A stretch of 39,503 nt of DNA. Origin: Nitrobacter sp. 62-23 (GTDB taxonomy: Bacteria > Pseudomonadota > Alphaproteobacteria > Rhizobiales > Xanthobacteraceae). Within the stretch, counting starts at the first letter, position 1. Each line of letters begins with the position of its first letter. The position numbers were made by a program, and so were the translations under genes. The stretch covers positions 13,568 through 53,070 of the forward strand of contig NZ_MKSM01000108.1 in NCBI RefSeq assembly GCF_001897285.1, read 5' to 3'. The notes beneath the pieces were generated by a model, which was not told the origin of the DNA, did no database searches, and saw only the letters and a program-made list of their open reading frames with translations. Shown piece by piece: positions 31,641-39,503 of the stretch.

Positions 31641-33602
31641 TCACGCTCGCCGAAAGCCGGCAAGGGCCAGCGCGGCGCGGATTTCCTCCGATGCCAGCGC
31701 GTCGAGAAAAGCCTGTACTGCGGGACGTTGCTTTCGCGCGGTCACCAACGCGAAATCGTAATGCTCCTCGGCGAGCGGAATGAAGCCGAGACCGTAGGCC
31801 TGCGCCACCGGAGCAATGGTCATGCCCCAATCGGCACGTCGCTGAGCCACGGCTGCGGCGACCGCATTGTGCGAACGCGGCTGGTTCCAGTAGCCTTCGG
31901 GCCGCGCGCCTGCGAGCAGCCGGTCGATCAGGATGCGCGTGCCCGCGCCCTGGTTGCGATTCACCATGATACAGGCGGAATCGGCCAACGCGGCACGCAC
32001 GGCCTCCTGCGCATTCACGCCTTCGAACCGTCGGTCACCTTTGCAAAACACAATGCCCTGCATGCGCCGCCAACCCGGCAGCAATTCGAGTCCTTCGGTC
32101 AGGAAAGGCGTGTTGTAGGTCCCGGTCTTGTCGTCAAACAGATGGATCGGCGCGAGATCGCACTCGCCGCGCCGCGCCGCCGCCAGTCCGCCGAGGCTTC
32201 CGATCGCGATGGTGCGCACCATGAGGCCAGCGCGCGCGAGCGGCGTGGTGACGAGATCAAGTCCGGTGCAATGGCTCCCTATAATCACAATGTCCGGCGC
32301 CCGGACATGCGGAGTGAACAGCGTGACGTCCGCCGCGGTGTCGGCCGGCATGTGATCGGCCAATGTATCGACGCGCAGAAATCCGTCGGCCTGCGCGAAC
32401 GAGGTGATCGCACCCGAGCCCTTGCCGGTGGGATAGGCGATCAATCCGTCGCGCCCCTCCACCAGCGAGACCATGACGAATTCGGCGCGGCCAAGCTCGG
32501 AGGCGATACGCACCGGCACCTTCGCGCCGACTTTGGCATCGGCGCGCGGCGGCAGGCCGGCCATTCGTCGCAGCACCGGTACGATCATGTCGTGAAAGGT
32601 GAACATCGCCGAGGTCGGAAATCCGGGGAGGATCACGACCGGCTTGCCGTCACACACGGCAAGGCATAGCGGCTTGCCCGGCTTGAGGGCAACGCCATGC
32701 GCGATGATGCCAGGTCTGCCGAGCCGGGTGACGATGCGGTGGGACAGATCGCCGGCGCCCTTGGAGGTGCCGCCGGACACTACCAGCATGTCGCTTTCGA
32801 GAAGCGCGCGCCGCATCGCCGCCTCGAGCTGCGCATCATCGTCCGGGACCGCGCCGAGAAAGACCGCATCGCCGCCGTTCTCATCTATCGCAGCAGTGAT
32901 GATCGCGCCGTTGGTATCGTAGATCGCGGCGGGGCGCAGCGGCGAACCCGGCTGCACCAGTTCGTCACCGGTCGAGATGACGGCAACGCGCGGCCTGCGC
33001 GCGACGCTGACATCCGCGATGCCGCATGCCGCCAGAATGCCGACCTCGCGCGAGCCGATCACCGTTCCGGTCCGCAGCAAGGTCTCGCCGCGGGCGATGT
33101 CGGACCCGGCGTAGGAGACGAACTGTCCGGGCGAAACGGCGCGGCGCACCTCGATGCCGGAGCCGCTCGCCGGCTGAGTGTGCTCGACCATGACGACGGC
33201 GTCGGCGCCGCGCGGCAGAGGGCCGCCGGTCGCGATCGCCGTCGCCGTTCCCGGCAGCACCGCCTTGGCGGGCGCGGTGCCGCACGCGATCGCTTCGTCG
33301 TTGAGCACGAGCCGCACCGGGGTTCCTTCGCCCGCCGAGGACAGATCGACCGAGCGGACGGCAAACCCGTCGACATTGGAACGGTCGAAGGGCGGCACGT
33401 CGAGCGGCGCCACCACATCGTCGGCGAGCGCGCCGCCGAGCGCATCGGCAAGCCTGCGTTGCTCCCTCACGGCCGCGCGCGGAAACAGCGCGGCCTCAAA
33501 CCGTCTCACGGCTTCTTCGCGCGACAGGATCGTCAGGAACTGGTCCTGCTCACCGCTGTCGCGGTTGTTCGGGGATGGAGCCTCGGTCATCTTCCCATCC
33601 AT
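31641..33602 (-). CDS. MoeA fused to a periplasmic-binding-protein-like (PBP_like) domain
   Basis: 653 residues from ATG 33602. Residues about 20-420 are MoeA: PPFDRSNVDGFAVRS, TGGPLPRGADAVVMVEHT, VISTGDELVQPG, VSGGTSKGAGDLSH and LPGFPTSAMFTF. The last ~217 residues (DIVIIGSHCTGLDL onward) are a solute-binding-like domain with LAPIHLFDDKTGTYN, NRNQGAGTR and DWGMTIAPVAQAYGLGF, like the substrate domain of LysR or the C-terminal domain of some molybdate regulators. There is no signal peptide, so it is cytoplasmic and probably binds a cofactor precursor or oxyanion. The start is close to the upstream gene's stop (TGAcATG); ATG 33590 is an alternative. Confidence 0.87.
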   Translation of the reverse strand: MDGKMTEAPSPNNRDSGEQDQFLTILSREEAVRRFEAALFPRAAVREQRRLADALGGALADDVVAPLDVPPFDRSNVDGFAVRSVDLSSAGEGTPVRLVLNDEAIACGTAPAKAVLPGTATAIATGGPLPRGADAVVMVEHTQPASGSGIEVRRAVSPGQFVSYAGSDIARGETLLRTGTVIGSREVGILAACGIADVSVARRPRVAVISTGDELVQPGSPLRPAAIYDTNGAIITAAIDENGGDAVFLGAVPDDDAQLEAAMRRALLESDMLVVSGGTSKGAGDLSHRIVTRLGRPGIIAHGVALKPGKPLCLAVCDGKPVVILPGFPTSAMFTFHDMIVPVLRRMAGLPPRADAKVGAKVPVRIASELGRAEFVMVSLVEGRDGLIAYPTGKGSGAITSFAQADGFLRVDTLADHMPADTAADVTLFTPHVRAPDIVIIGSHCTGLDLVTTPLARAGLMVRTIAIGSLGGLAAARRGECDLAPIHLFDDKTGTYNTPFLTEGLELLPGWRRMQGIVFCKGDRRFEGVNAQEAVRAALADSACIMVNRNQGAGTRILIDRLLAGARPEGYWNQPRSHNAVAAAVAQRRADWGMTIAPVAQAYGLGFIPLAEEHYDFALVTARKQRPAVQAFLDALASEEIRAALALAGFRRA

Positions 33603-33603
33603 G

Positions 33604-34710
33604 TCATTCACGCCATAGATAGGCATCGACCGGCGTGCCTGCCGCAAATCCTTCGCTGGGCCCCGGGATCAGCAGCCACGCGTCCGCGCGGGCCATGACA
33701 TGAAGCGGCAGATCACCGGTTGTGAGGGGAAGCCATGCGCCGTCCCGTTCCTCGAGCAGAGCGATCTCGGCAAGGCCGACGCTCGAGGCGATCTTGCGCG
33801 ACAGGGGCAGGAGCCGCGACGGTCGCGATCGTCGACCGGACAGGCGCTCCAGTACGGGAAGCGCCAAGGCGAACCATGCGGCGAGTGCATGGTCGGGAGC
33901 GCCGGGCATCACCAGAACAGGGGTCGCGCCGGTCCGCCCGGTGGCCGCGGTGCGCCCGGGCTGCAGAGCGACGCCATGGGCCAGCATTTCGCCGCGGCGG
34001 GCGAGCGCGGTGACCGTCGCATCATTGCGGCCGACCCCGCTGCCGCCCACGGCGATCAACAGGTCCGAGCCGTCCGGGTCGAGCACGTCCGCGACGGAGG
34101 CCGCATCGCGTGCTGCGGCTTCGATCTCCGTGACACAGGCGCCATTGGCGCGAGCATGGTCGGCGATCAGGCGGGCCGTCGCCGCGCCGCCGGGGAGGTT
34201 GACGATGCGAAGCCGCGGCCGGCGCACGTTGAGCGTGGGCCACCCGGCGATTCGCGCCATAAGGAGATCGCGCGGGCGGATCAGGTGACCGGCCGCAATC
34301 GCCGGACCGTCCGCACCGATGTCACGGCCGGCACGCCGGACGCCCTGTCCGGGTGCACCTTCGATGATAATCTCGACGAGGGAACCCGGCGTAACAACCG
34401 CGCCGGCATCGAGCACGCAGTCGCAATGCTGCGGCATCGCATCGCCCGCATCGACCCAGGCCGGCGGCTTCGCCAGGGCCAGCGGCGAATAGGATGAGGC
34501 GCCGACCACATCATTGGCGTTCACCGCCCAGCCGTCGGCAGCGGCAAGATCATGAGCCGGAACGAGCGGAAGAGCCGGCATTTCGGCCGCCACGCAGCCG
34601 AGCGTCTCGGCCAGGGCAAGTTCCTCCGCTGCCACCGCATCGAGCCCGTGCAGCAAGGTCGCAACCGCAGTCTCGAGCGGGGTGAGCGATGCCGGCAGGC
34701 ACTGCGTCAT
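33604..34710 (-). CDS. Divergent MoeA-like molybdopterin-binding protein
   Basis: 368 residues from ATG 34710 (the frame opens at a GTG 34782, whose SD-like AGGAG is adjacent to it). The MoeA layout is recognisable: PAHDLAAADGWAVN replaces PPFxxSAxDGYA, and ALQPGRTAATG then VMPGAPDHALAAWF replace KPGKP and GLPGNPxxxxxxF. However, the STGDEL loop is gone (LRIVNLPGGAATARLI instead) and SGGxSxGxxD reads VGGSGVGRNDAT. This points to a protein that still binds molybdopterin but may not insert metal. It is co-directional and essentially contiguous with the MoeA-PBP gene. Confidence 0.8.
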   Translation of the reverse strand: MTQCLPASLTPLETAVATLLHGLDAVAAEELALAETLGCVAAEMPALPLVPAHDLAAADGWAVNANDVVGASSYSPLALAKPPAWVDAGDAMPQHCDCVLDAGAVVTPGSLVEIIIEGAPGQGVRRAGRDIGADGPAIAAGHLIRPRDLLMARIAGWPTLNVRRPRLRIVNLPGGAATARLIADHARANGACVTEIEAAARDAASVADVLDPDGSDLLIAVGGSGVGRNDATVTALARRGEMLAHGVALQPGRTAATGRTGATPVLVMPGAPDHALAAWFALALPVLERLSGRRSRPSRLLPLSRKIASSVGLAEIALLEERDGAWLPLTTGDLPLHVMARADAWLLIPGPSEGFAAGTPVDAYLWRE

Positions 34711-34816
34711 GAGAAGCGTCCGTTGTCCCGACTGGGCAGTGAGCTTGCCTGATTCAAACGTCACCTGGGAATCAATCTGCACCTCCTGTTATCGGCGCAC
34801 GCCTGTTTCCGACAGT

Positions 34817-35857
34817 TCAGCCCGCAACCACTGGACCGCCGGCCTTTTTCCATGCGTCGATCCCGCCTTCGATATGCGCGGCATTGGCAAGACCTGCCTC
34901 CTTTGCCGCGGCGACCGCCATGGCCGAGCGCTCTCCGAAAGCGCAGAAGAACACGATGCGGCGCCCGGTTGCGGCGGCGACTTCCCGCAGCATGCCGCCG
35001 GGCTTCAGGCTGTCGGCGATGTCCGGATAAGGCGCATGCAGCGCGCCGGCCAGCGTGCCGCTCTTGGCGCGCTCATGAGTCTCGCGGAGATCGACCAGCA
35101 GGATGTCGGGCTGGCCGATCCGGGCAATCGCCTCGCGCGGCGTCAGCGCAAGGCCCTGTTTCGCCAGATCGTCCTGCCTGAGGCCGACATGCATGTTGGC
35201 GGGAATCACCACGTCCATCAGCTTGGGGTTCGGCAGTTTCAGGTTGTTCATCAGTTCGACGTATTCGTCGATCGAGCGCACCTGAAGCCGCGGGTTATGG
35301 CGTTTCTCCTCGCCGATGGTGGAGACCGTATCGCCCTTGTAGTCGTGCGCGGGGAACACCATGGTCTCCTCGGGCAGTTTCAAAAGCCGGTTGAAGATCG
35401 AATCGTACTGCGCACGCGCGCTGCCGTTCTGAAAGTCGGTGCGGCCGGTGCCGCGGATCAGCAGCGTATCGCCGGTGAAGACGCGATCGCCCATCATGTA
35501 GCTGTAGGAATCATCGGTGTGGCCAGGCGTGTACATCGCGTCGAGGCCGATGCCCTCGACCGTGATCTTGTCGCCGTCGCTGACGCGCATCGAGACCACG
35601 TCGGCCTTGGTCTGCTCGCCCATCACGGTGACGCAATGGGTCCGGTCGCGCAGTTCGCCGAGGCCGGTGACGTGATCGGCGTGAAGATGGGTATCGACAG
35701 CCTTCACGAGCTTGAGGTCCAGTTCGCGCAGCAACTGGCAATAACGGTCGACCTTCTCCAGCACCGGATCAATGATCAGCGCCTCCCCGCCGGCGCGGCT
35801 TGCCATCAGGTAGCTGTAGGTTCCGGAGACGCTGTCGAAGAGTTGACGGAAAATCAT
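34817..35857 (-). CDS. Persulfide dioxygenase-rhodanese fusion (ETHE1-like MBL plus rhodanese)
   Basis: 346 residues, cytoplasmic. Residues 1-235 are a metallo-beta-lactamase fold with THLHADH (56-62), PGHTDDS (H113), D130 and H171. In ETHE1-type persulfide dioxygenases two histidines and an aspartate of this set hold mononuclear iron that oxidises glutathione persulfide to sulfite. Residues about 240-346 are a rhodanese domain with the active cysteine C305 in CAFGERS. Such fusions couple sulfite production with thiosulfate formation. It sits beside soxB and DsrE-like genes, consistent with sulfide/sulfane sulfur oxidation. It may be read with the upstream block (90-bp gap) or from its own promoter. 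Confidence 0.9.
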   Translation of the reverse strand: MIFRQLFDSVSGTYSYLMASRAGGEALIIDPVLEKVDRYCQLLRELDLKLVKAVDTHLHADHVTGLGELRDRTHCVTVMGEQTKADVVSMRVSDGDKITVEGIGLDAMYTPGHTDDSYSYMMGDRVFTGDTLLIRGTGRTDFQNGSARAQYDSIFNRLLKLPEETMVFPAHDYKGDTVSTIGEEKRHNPRLQVRSIDEYVELMNNLKLPNPKLMDVVIPANMHVGLRQDDLAKQGLALTPREAIARIGQPDILLVDLRETHERAKSGTLAGALHAPYPDIADSLKPGGMLREVAAATGRRIVFFCAFGERSAMAVAAAKEAGLANAAHIEGGIDAWKKAGGPVVAG

Positions 35858-35947
35858 GATCGTGCGGCCCTGAATGCCGGTGCAATTTTTTCTTGCCCGT
35901 AAGGTATCGTAGCAAATTTATGCTGCGGCCACGGGATTACAACGGGT

Positions 35948-36478
35948 TCAGAAATCCAGCTTGTCGCGGATGGCGTCGAGCCCGGCTCGCGCGCAGGTCT
36001 CGTCCTTGTCGCCGCCGGGCGCGCCGGAGACGCCGATGCCTCCGACCAGCGTCCCGCCGGTTTCAATCACCAGCGCACCGGCCAGCATCGCAATATGCGG
36101 CAATCGCGCCAAGGCGGCGTCCATCTGCCCGTCGCGCACCATCTTGGCCAATTCAGACGTGTCACGGCGAAAACTCAGCGCCGTATAGGCTTTGGCGGTG
36201 GCGATGTCGGCCGCGGGCAGGCCGGCGTAACGGTCGCGCAGCAGCACCTGCGGCTGGCCGAAGCGATCGACCACGGCCACGGCAACCTGATATCCGTCAT
36301 CGCGGCACTTCTTCATGGCGCTCTGCGCCGCCTCCAGCGCGACGTCCGGGGTCAGCGACTTGTAGGTGACCAGCGCCTCGTCGCCGGCACGGGCCGACGA
36401 GATCGTTAGCGTGGCCGTCACTGCTGCCGCGAATGCGCGACGCTTCAGTGCGGTCGCTGCACGATCACGGCCGCACAT
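35948..36478 (-). CDS. Exported GlcG/HbpS-like (DUF336) protein
   Basis: 176 residues. The N-terminus has an arginine-containing leader and a hydrophobic stretch ending SARA (about 31), a likely signal peptide. The mature part is the GlcG/HbpS fold: ALEAAQSAMKKCRDDGYQVAVAVVDRFGQP, AYTALSFRRDTSEL, then IETGGTLVGGIGVSGAPGG. HbpS-type proteins bind haem; others bind small ligands. Here it ends a run behind soxB and two DsrE-like genes, so an association with periplasmic sulfur oxidation is likely but unproven. The start overlaps the stop of the upstream DsrE-like gene by 14 bp. Confidence 0.82.
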   Translation of the reverse strand: MCGRDRAATALKRRAFAAAVTATLTISSARAGDEALVTYKSLTPDVALEAAQSAMKKCRDDGYQVAVAVVDRFGQPQVLLRDRYAGLPAADIATAKAYTALSFRRDTSELAKMVRDGQMDAALARLPHIAMLAGALVIETGGTLVGGIGVSGAPGGDKDETCARAGLDAIRDKLDF

Positions 36479-36917
36479 AGCTCCAGCCCTGCTCTTGCAA
36501 CTCCATCAGCCGCACCATGCCCAGGGGCACGACCGTCGTCCCGGGCAGCAACTCGAGCGGACGGCCTTCCTTCTTCTCCATGGCCTCCTTGGTGTTGTTG
36601 CACGCCGAGAACTGGATCTTGCTGGGGGGCGGAATCTTGGTGAGGTGCTTGATGCGCTCCTTCACCGGCGAGGTATCTTCGCGCAGCATGTGGAGGCCCG
36701 GTCCGCATGCCATGATCTCGACGACTGCCGCCTGGTTCACGCCCTGATAGTACTGGATTACATCGGTGGCATTGGTCAACGCGAAGTCCATGGTATGCCG
36801 ATCATTGGTGTCGACCTGGATCACGAGGTGGTGCTTCGGCTCGTCGGCGAAACCGTGTCCGATGAGTGCGAGCAACAGGCCAGCGGCGGCGACGAAAAGG
36901 CAAAGAAATCGGCGCAT
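36465..36917 (-). CDS. Exported DsrE-family protein (paralogue 1)
   Basis: 150 residues. A Sec signal peptide (RRFLCLFVAAAGLLLALIG, cleaved near FAD) and a DsrE/DsrF-like alpha/beta fold: HHLVIQVDTNDR, VEIMACGPGLHML (C71) and IQFSACNNT (C106). C106 occupies the usual sulfur-carrying position. The end, LMELQEQGWSYVRP, closely parallels the next gene. Family members bind or carry sulfane sulfur, normally in the cytoplasm; the leader places this copy in the periplasm, with SoxB. It lies 9 bp behind paralogue 2. Confidence 0.82.
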   Translation of the reverse strand: MRRFLCLFVAAAGLLLALIGHGFADEPKHHLVIQVDTNDRHTMDFALTNATDVIQYYQGVNQAAVVEIMACGPGLHMLREDTSPVKERIKHLTKIPPPSKIQFSACNNTKEAMEKKEGRPLELLPGTTVVPLGMVRLMELQEQGWSYVRP

Positions 36918-36926
36918 GACAACTCC

Positions 36927-37391
36927 CTATGGTCTGACCAGCGTGTAACCGTTTTCCGTAAGCGACAGGATGTGTCCGACGCCGACCTGAACCGGCGTTG
37001 CGGACGGGATGATGGCCGGCCGCTTGCCGGTCTCGCGCTCGATGGTGTCGAGCGTGTTCACGCAGACGTCGAACTTCACGCCCTGGGCGATCAGGCTCTC
37101 GACCCGGGTCCGGTTGATGTTTTCCGTTCGCAACAGATCGATGCCCGGACCGAAGGCGACCACTTCGAGAGCGATCCTGTCGGGGGCGTAGGCCTTGATC
37201 AGGTTGTTGGCGACGCTGAGCACGAGGCTCTGCTTCTTCGCATCGCCATCGGACAATTGCAGGACGATGCGATGCTCGGCGAAGGGTTTGTCGGGTAGCG
37301 GAGCGGGCTGAGCCCGAAGCGTGAGCGGCGCCAGCGCCAGCATGACCGCTGCGGCTGCGACCGCCCCTCTTCGTGTCAGCATGTCGGTCAT
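36927..37391 (-). CDS. Exported DsrE-family protein (paralogue 2)
   Basis: 154 residues. A leader TRRGAVAAAAVMLALAPL ending LRAQ suggests export (Sec, possibly Tat because of the RR). The fold mirrors paralogue 1: HRIVLQLSDGD, LEVVAFGPGIDLLR, GVKFDVCVNTLD (C110) and the end ILSLTENGYTLVRP. The first cysteine of paralogue 1 (ACGPG) is replaced (AFGPG), leaving one conserved cysteine. The start overlaps the soxB stop by 4 bp (ATGA), so it is translated with soxB. Confidence 0.83.
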   Translation of the reverse strand: MTDMLTRRGAVAAAAVMLALAPLTLRAQPAPLPDKPFAEHRIVLQLSDGDAKKQSLVLSVANNLIKAYAPDRIALEVVAFGPGIDLLRTENINRTRVESLIAQGVKFDVCVNTLDTIERETGKRPAIIPSATPVQVGVGHILSLTENGYTLVRP

Positions 37392-39130
37392 CCTGCCCAG
37401 CCTGGATTGCCGTCGACGCCTATCAGCGTCACGCTATCGCGGCGGACGCCGCTTGTCATGCCGTTACGCAGATGTCCGGCGAAGACGTCCCAGACCGGCG
37501 CGCCGTCCTGCCTATTGACCGAGGCCCAACCGGCGACTTTATAGCTTTTGCCGGCTTCCAGCGAACGGCCGTCGTCCAGCTTCAGCTCCGAAATGCGATG
37601 GCCGGCGCTTTGCGCGGGCGTGCAGGCATACCGCAGGCCGCCAACGCGAACCATGTCGCCGCCCTGCTGGTAGTAGGGATCCGGATTGAAGAGATTGTCG
37701 CAGACGTCTTCCAGAATATCCTTGATCTGGCGGCCGGTCATGGTCTGCACGTAGGTCTCGGGATAGGTGCAGGCGGTTGCTGCGAGCACGTCGTCCATCG
37801 TCACGCCCTGTCCGGGCAGCACGCTGGTGCCCCAGCGGAAGCCCGGCGACAATGCGATCTCGGCATCGAACGCCGCGCGCAGTGCGTCGCAGATCAGGCT
37901 GTCCATGGTGCCGTTGAAATTGCCGCGGCGATAAAGCAGGCGGTCCGTGGTCGCGATCTTCTCGGCATAGGCCGCAGCATGAGGCGCGCGTACCTTCTCG
38001 ATCAGAGCTTCCATCGCAGGATCGGCCCTGATCAGTTCGGAGAACACTGGCAGCAGCCGGTAGCGTATGTCGCGGACCTTGCCTTTGGCAAGATCGAGGT
38101 CGAGCACGCCGAGGAATTTTCCGTTCGAGCCGGCATTGGTGACAAGCGTCGTGCCGCCGGCATTGCCGACAGGAACGGGTTGCGGCACGGCATCGTGGGT
38201 ATGGCCGCCGAGGATGACGTCGATGCCGCTGACGCGGCTTGCGAGCTTGAGATCGACGTCCATGCCGCTGTGCGACAGCAGGACGACCGCATCGACCCTG
38301 TCGGCACCGCGCAGCGATCGCACCAGTTTCTGCAGCTCCTCCTCGCGAATGCCGAAGGTCCAGTCCGGCGTGAATCGCCTCGGATGGGCGATCGGCACAT
38401 AGGGGAAGGCCTGGCCGATCACGGCTATGCGGTGGCCGCCAACCTCCCTGATCGTCGCCGGCTTGAACACGCGCTTCGAGGCGGCATCGAAGGCCGGCGC
38501 GTCGTTGAACGCGGCCTCCTCGGTGAGGAACACGTTCTGCGCCAGGAATTCGCCCTTGAAGCGGGCAAGATTGTCGCGCAGCGTTTTCTCGCCGTAGGTG
38601 AATTCCCAGTGCCCGGTCATCGCGTCGATGCCGAGCAGGTTGGCGGCGTCCACCATGTCGGCGCCGTGCATGACGTTGGCGAGGCCCGAGCCCTGCCACA
38701 GATCGCCGCCGTCGAGCAGCAGCGAATTGTTCGGACCGGCCTCGCCGCGTAGCCGGTCGATCAGCGTCTTGAGATGGGCAAAGCCGCCGAGCCTGCCGAA
38801 GCGTGCGGCCGATTTCTCGAAAGCCAGACAAGTGAAGGCATAGGCGTCGGCGCTGCCGGGCGTGATCTGAAAACGATCGAGGAAGGCGCGGCCGACCAAA
38901 TGCGGCGGCTGCCCGCGCATCGCGCCGATGCCCAGATTGACGCCGGGTTCGCGGAAGTACACCGGCAGCAACTGCGCGTGGGTGTCCGTCATGTGCAGGA
39001 TGCGGGCATTGCCGAAGCCCGCGAGTTCGTACACCGCGTGATCGTCGGCCGCCCGAGACATGCGGGGCAGCGCGCTCGACAGGCAGGTTGCGCCGGCGGC
39101 CTTGAGAAGATCCCGGCGGCGAAGGGTCAT
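37388..39130 (-). CDS. soxB: Thiosulfohydrolase SoxB
   Basis: 580 residues. Hydrolyses sulfate from the thiosulfonate on the SoxYZ carrier during thiosulfate oxidation in the periplasm. A Tat leader RRRDLLKAAG ends near RAA (27). The 5'-nucleotidase-like metal site shows D49 and H51 in MTDTHAQL, GGDLWQGSG, TGHWEFTYG, LLSHSGMD and GGHTHD; the pair is manganese in known SoxB. The C-terminal domain contains NFNGTMDSLICDALR. Length is as expected. A downstream in-frame overlap joins the DsrE-like genes. The ribosome site is weak (GAAAG). Other sox genes presumably lie beyond the right edge. Confidence 0.94.
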   Translation of the reverse strand: MTLRRRDLLKAAGATCLSSALPRMSRAADDHAVYELAGFGNARILHMTDTHAQLLPVYFREPGVNLGIGAMRGQPPHLVGRAFLDRFQITPGSADAYAFTCLAFEKSAARFGRLGGFAHLKTLIDRLRGEAGPNNSLLLDGGDLWQGSGLANVMHGADMVDAANLLGIDAMTGHWEFTYGEKTLRDNLARFKGEFLAQNVFLTEEAAFNDAPAFDAASKRVFKPATIREVGGHRIAVIGQAFPYVPIAHPRRFTPDWTFGIREEELQKLVRSLRGADRVDAVVLLSHSGMDVDLKLASRVSGIDVILGGHTHDAVPQPVPVGNAGGTTLVTNAGSNGKFLGVLDLDLAKGKVRDIRYRLLPVFSELIRADPAMEALIEKVRAPHAAAYAEKIATTDRLLYRRGNFNGTMDSLICDALRAAFDAEIALSPGFRWGTSVLPGQGVTMDDVLAATACTYPETYVQTMTGRQIKDILEDVCDNLFNPDPYYQQGGDMVRVGGLRYACTPAQSAGHRISELKLDDGRSLEAGKSYKVAGWASVNRQDGAPVWDVFAGHLRNGMTSGVRRDSVTLIGVDGNPGWAG

Positions 39131-39350
39131 ATGATGCTTTCAACCATATGACGTGCGTTCATTTTGGACAGAATGTCATGTCTGCGCAAAAGCGTGAAGC
39201 GCATTTTCACATGGACGTCGGGACCATGGTCCACGTCCTGGCTTGAAAAGAAAGGAATGTATGGCCAGACGTAAACGAGCGACGCGACGCCGTTCTTCGA
39301 ACGACCGTGCCCGGTCATGACAGATGCAGTCGGCAAACGAGAGTCCACGG
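39131..39350. promoter_or_regulatory. Intergenic region upstream of soxB with repeated CATATG
   Basis: 220 bp without a supported gene; the minus frame 39127-39348 looks like a shadow. Two CATATG hexamers (39128-39133, overlapping the soxB start, and 39145-39150) form a short dyad. No convincing promoter could be placed. Confidence 0.35.
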
Positions 39351-39503
39351 TCAGCGGATCTCCATTTTCCTCCAGGCGTCCTTCTGCTCGTTGGACTGGA
39401 AGATCGCGGCCTTCGACAGCGTTTCGGACTTCCTGGATTCCGCGACCGCCTTGTCGAAATCGCCGGCGGCTGCGGCGGCCTTGGCATCCTTCAGCGCCGA
39501 TAC
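39351..39503 (-). CDS. C-terminal 50 residues of a truncated gene upstream of soxB
   Basis: The frame enters from the window edge and stops at TGA (39351-39353). It reads SALKDAKAAAAAGDFDKAV, then AIFQSNEQKDAWRKMEIR: helical, alanine- and lysine-rich, with a GDFDKAV turn. This resembles the helical tail of small SoxXA-associated (SoxK-like) proteins, which fits the neighbour soxB, but too little is present to be sure. No haem motif is visible. Confidence 0.5.
   Translation of the reverse strand, partial: VSALKDAKAAAAAGDFDKAVAESRKSETLSKAAIFQSNEQKDAWRKMEIR

Noticed and set aside
34682-35902. Plus-strand 406-codon frame opposite the persulfide dioxygenase-rhodanese gene
   Set aside because: A shadow of a gene with intact metal-site and rhodanese motifs.
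37539-39143. Second long minus-strand frame overlapping soxB
   Set aside because: An out-of-frame, arginine-rich shadow of soxB.
1-39503. tRNA or rRNA genes, CRISPR arrays, insertion sequences with transposase, prophage genes
   Set aside because: None was seen on reading through both strands; the only repeats are the tandem, palindromic and dispersed ones listed.

Overview
The window is high-GC alphaproteobacterial DNA. Gene content and intergenic repeat families suggest the Bradyrhizobium/Rhodopseudomonas/Afipia group (Nitrobacteraceae). This rests on protein resemblance and repeat style recalled from those genomes; no database search was run.

Layout. (1) 1-4627: the 3' end of a large repetitive RTX adhesin, followed by its type I secretion ABC exporter and membrane fusion protein. 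(2) 4628-7010: a gene-poor, visibly less GC-rich stretch with two palindromic repeats, a P-loop kinase-like gene, a probable nuclease remnant, a dispersed repeat and one small orphan gene. (3) 7011-12187: a large autotransporter, divergent from a winged-helix/TPR-like regulator. (4) 12317-13525: a Tat-exported aspartoacylase-like metallohydrolase. (5) 13674-27512: a formate dehydrogenase (FDH) locus. A polyferredoxin is divergent from five translationally coupled genes of little-known families (biotin/lipoate-ligase-like, DUF6505-like, DUF6352-like, DUF3305, DUF3306). These are followed by an HTH-TorD fusion, a small Tat protein, FDH alpha/beta/gamma, and the tungstate ABC transporter tupBCA. 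(6) 27787-34710: a 40-residue membrane peptide, then cofactor genes: mobB-moeA-tusA on the minus strand, fdhD-mobA divergent from them, and two further MoeA-like paralogues. (7) 34817-39503: a sulfur-oxidation cluster on the minus strand: soxB, two exported DsrE-like proteins, a GlcG/HbpS-like protein and a persulfide dioxygenase-rhodanese fusion, with a truncated gene at the window edge.

How it fits together. tupBCA imports oxyanion. MoeA and MobA/MobB build the bis-MGD cofactor. FdhD (possibly with TusA) sulfurates it. The TorD domain and the unknown module probably support maturation of the Tat-exported FDH, which feeds formate electrons to quinone through its cytochrome b subunit. The sox block supplies electrons from reduced sulfur.

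The best candidate for an under-described system is the FDH accessory module at 13674-20425. It contains a chaperone fused to a DNA-binding domain, a ligase-fold protein lacking the usual catalytic lysine, a HdrA-like polyferredoxin, and several proteins of unknown function locked together by 4-bp stop/start overlaps.
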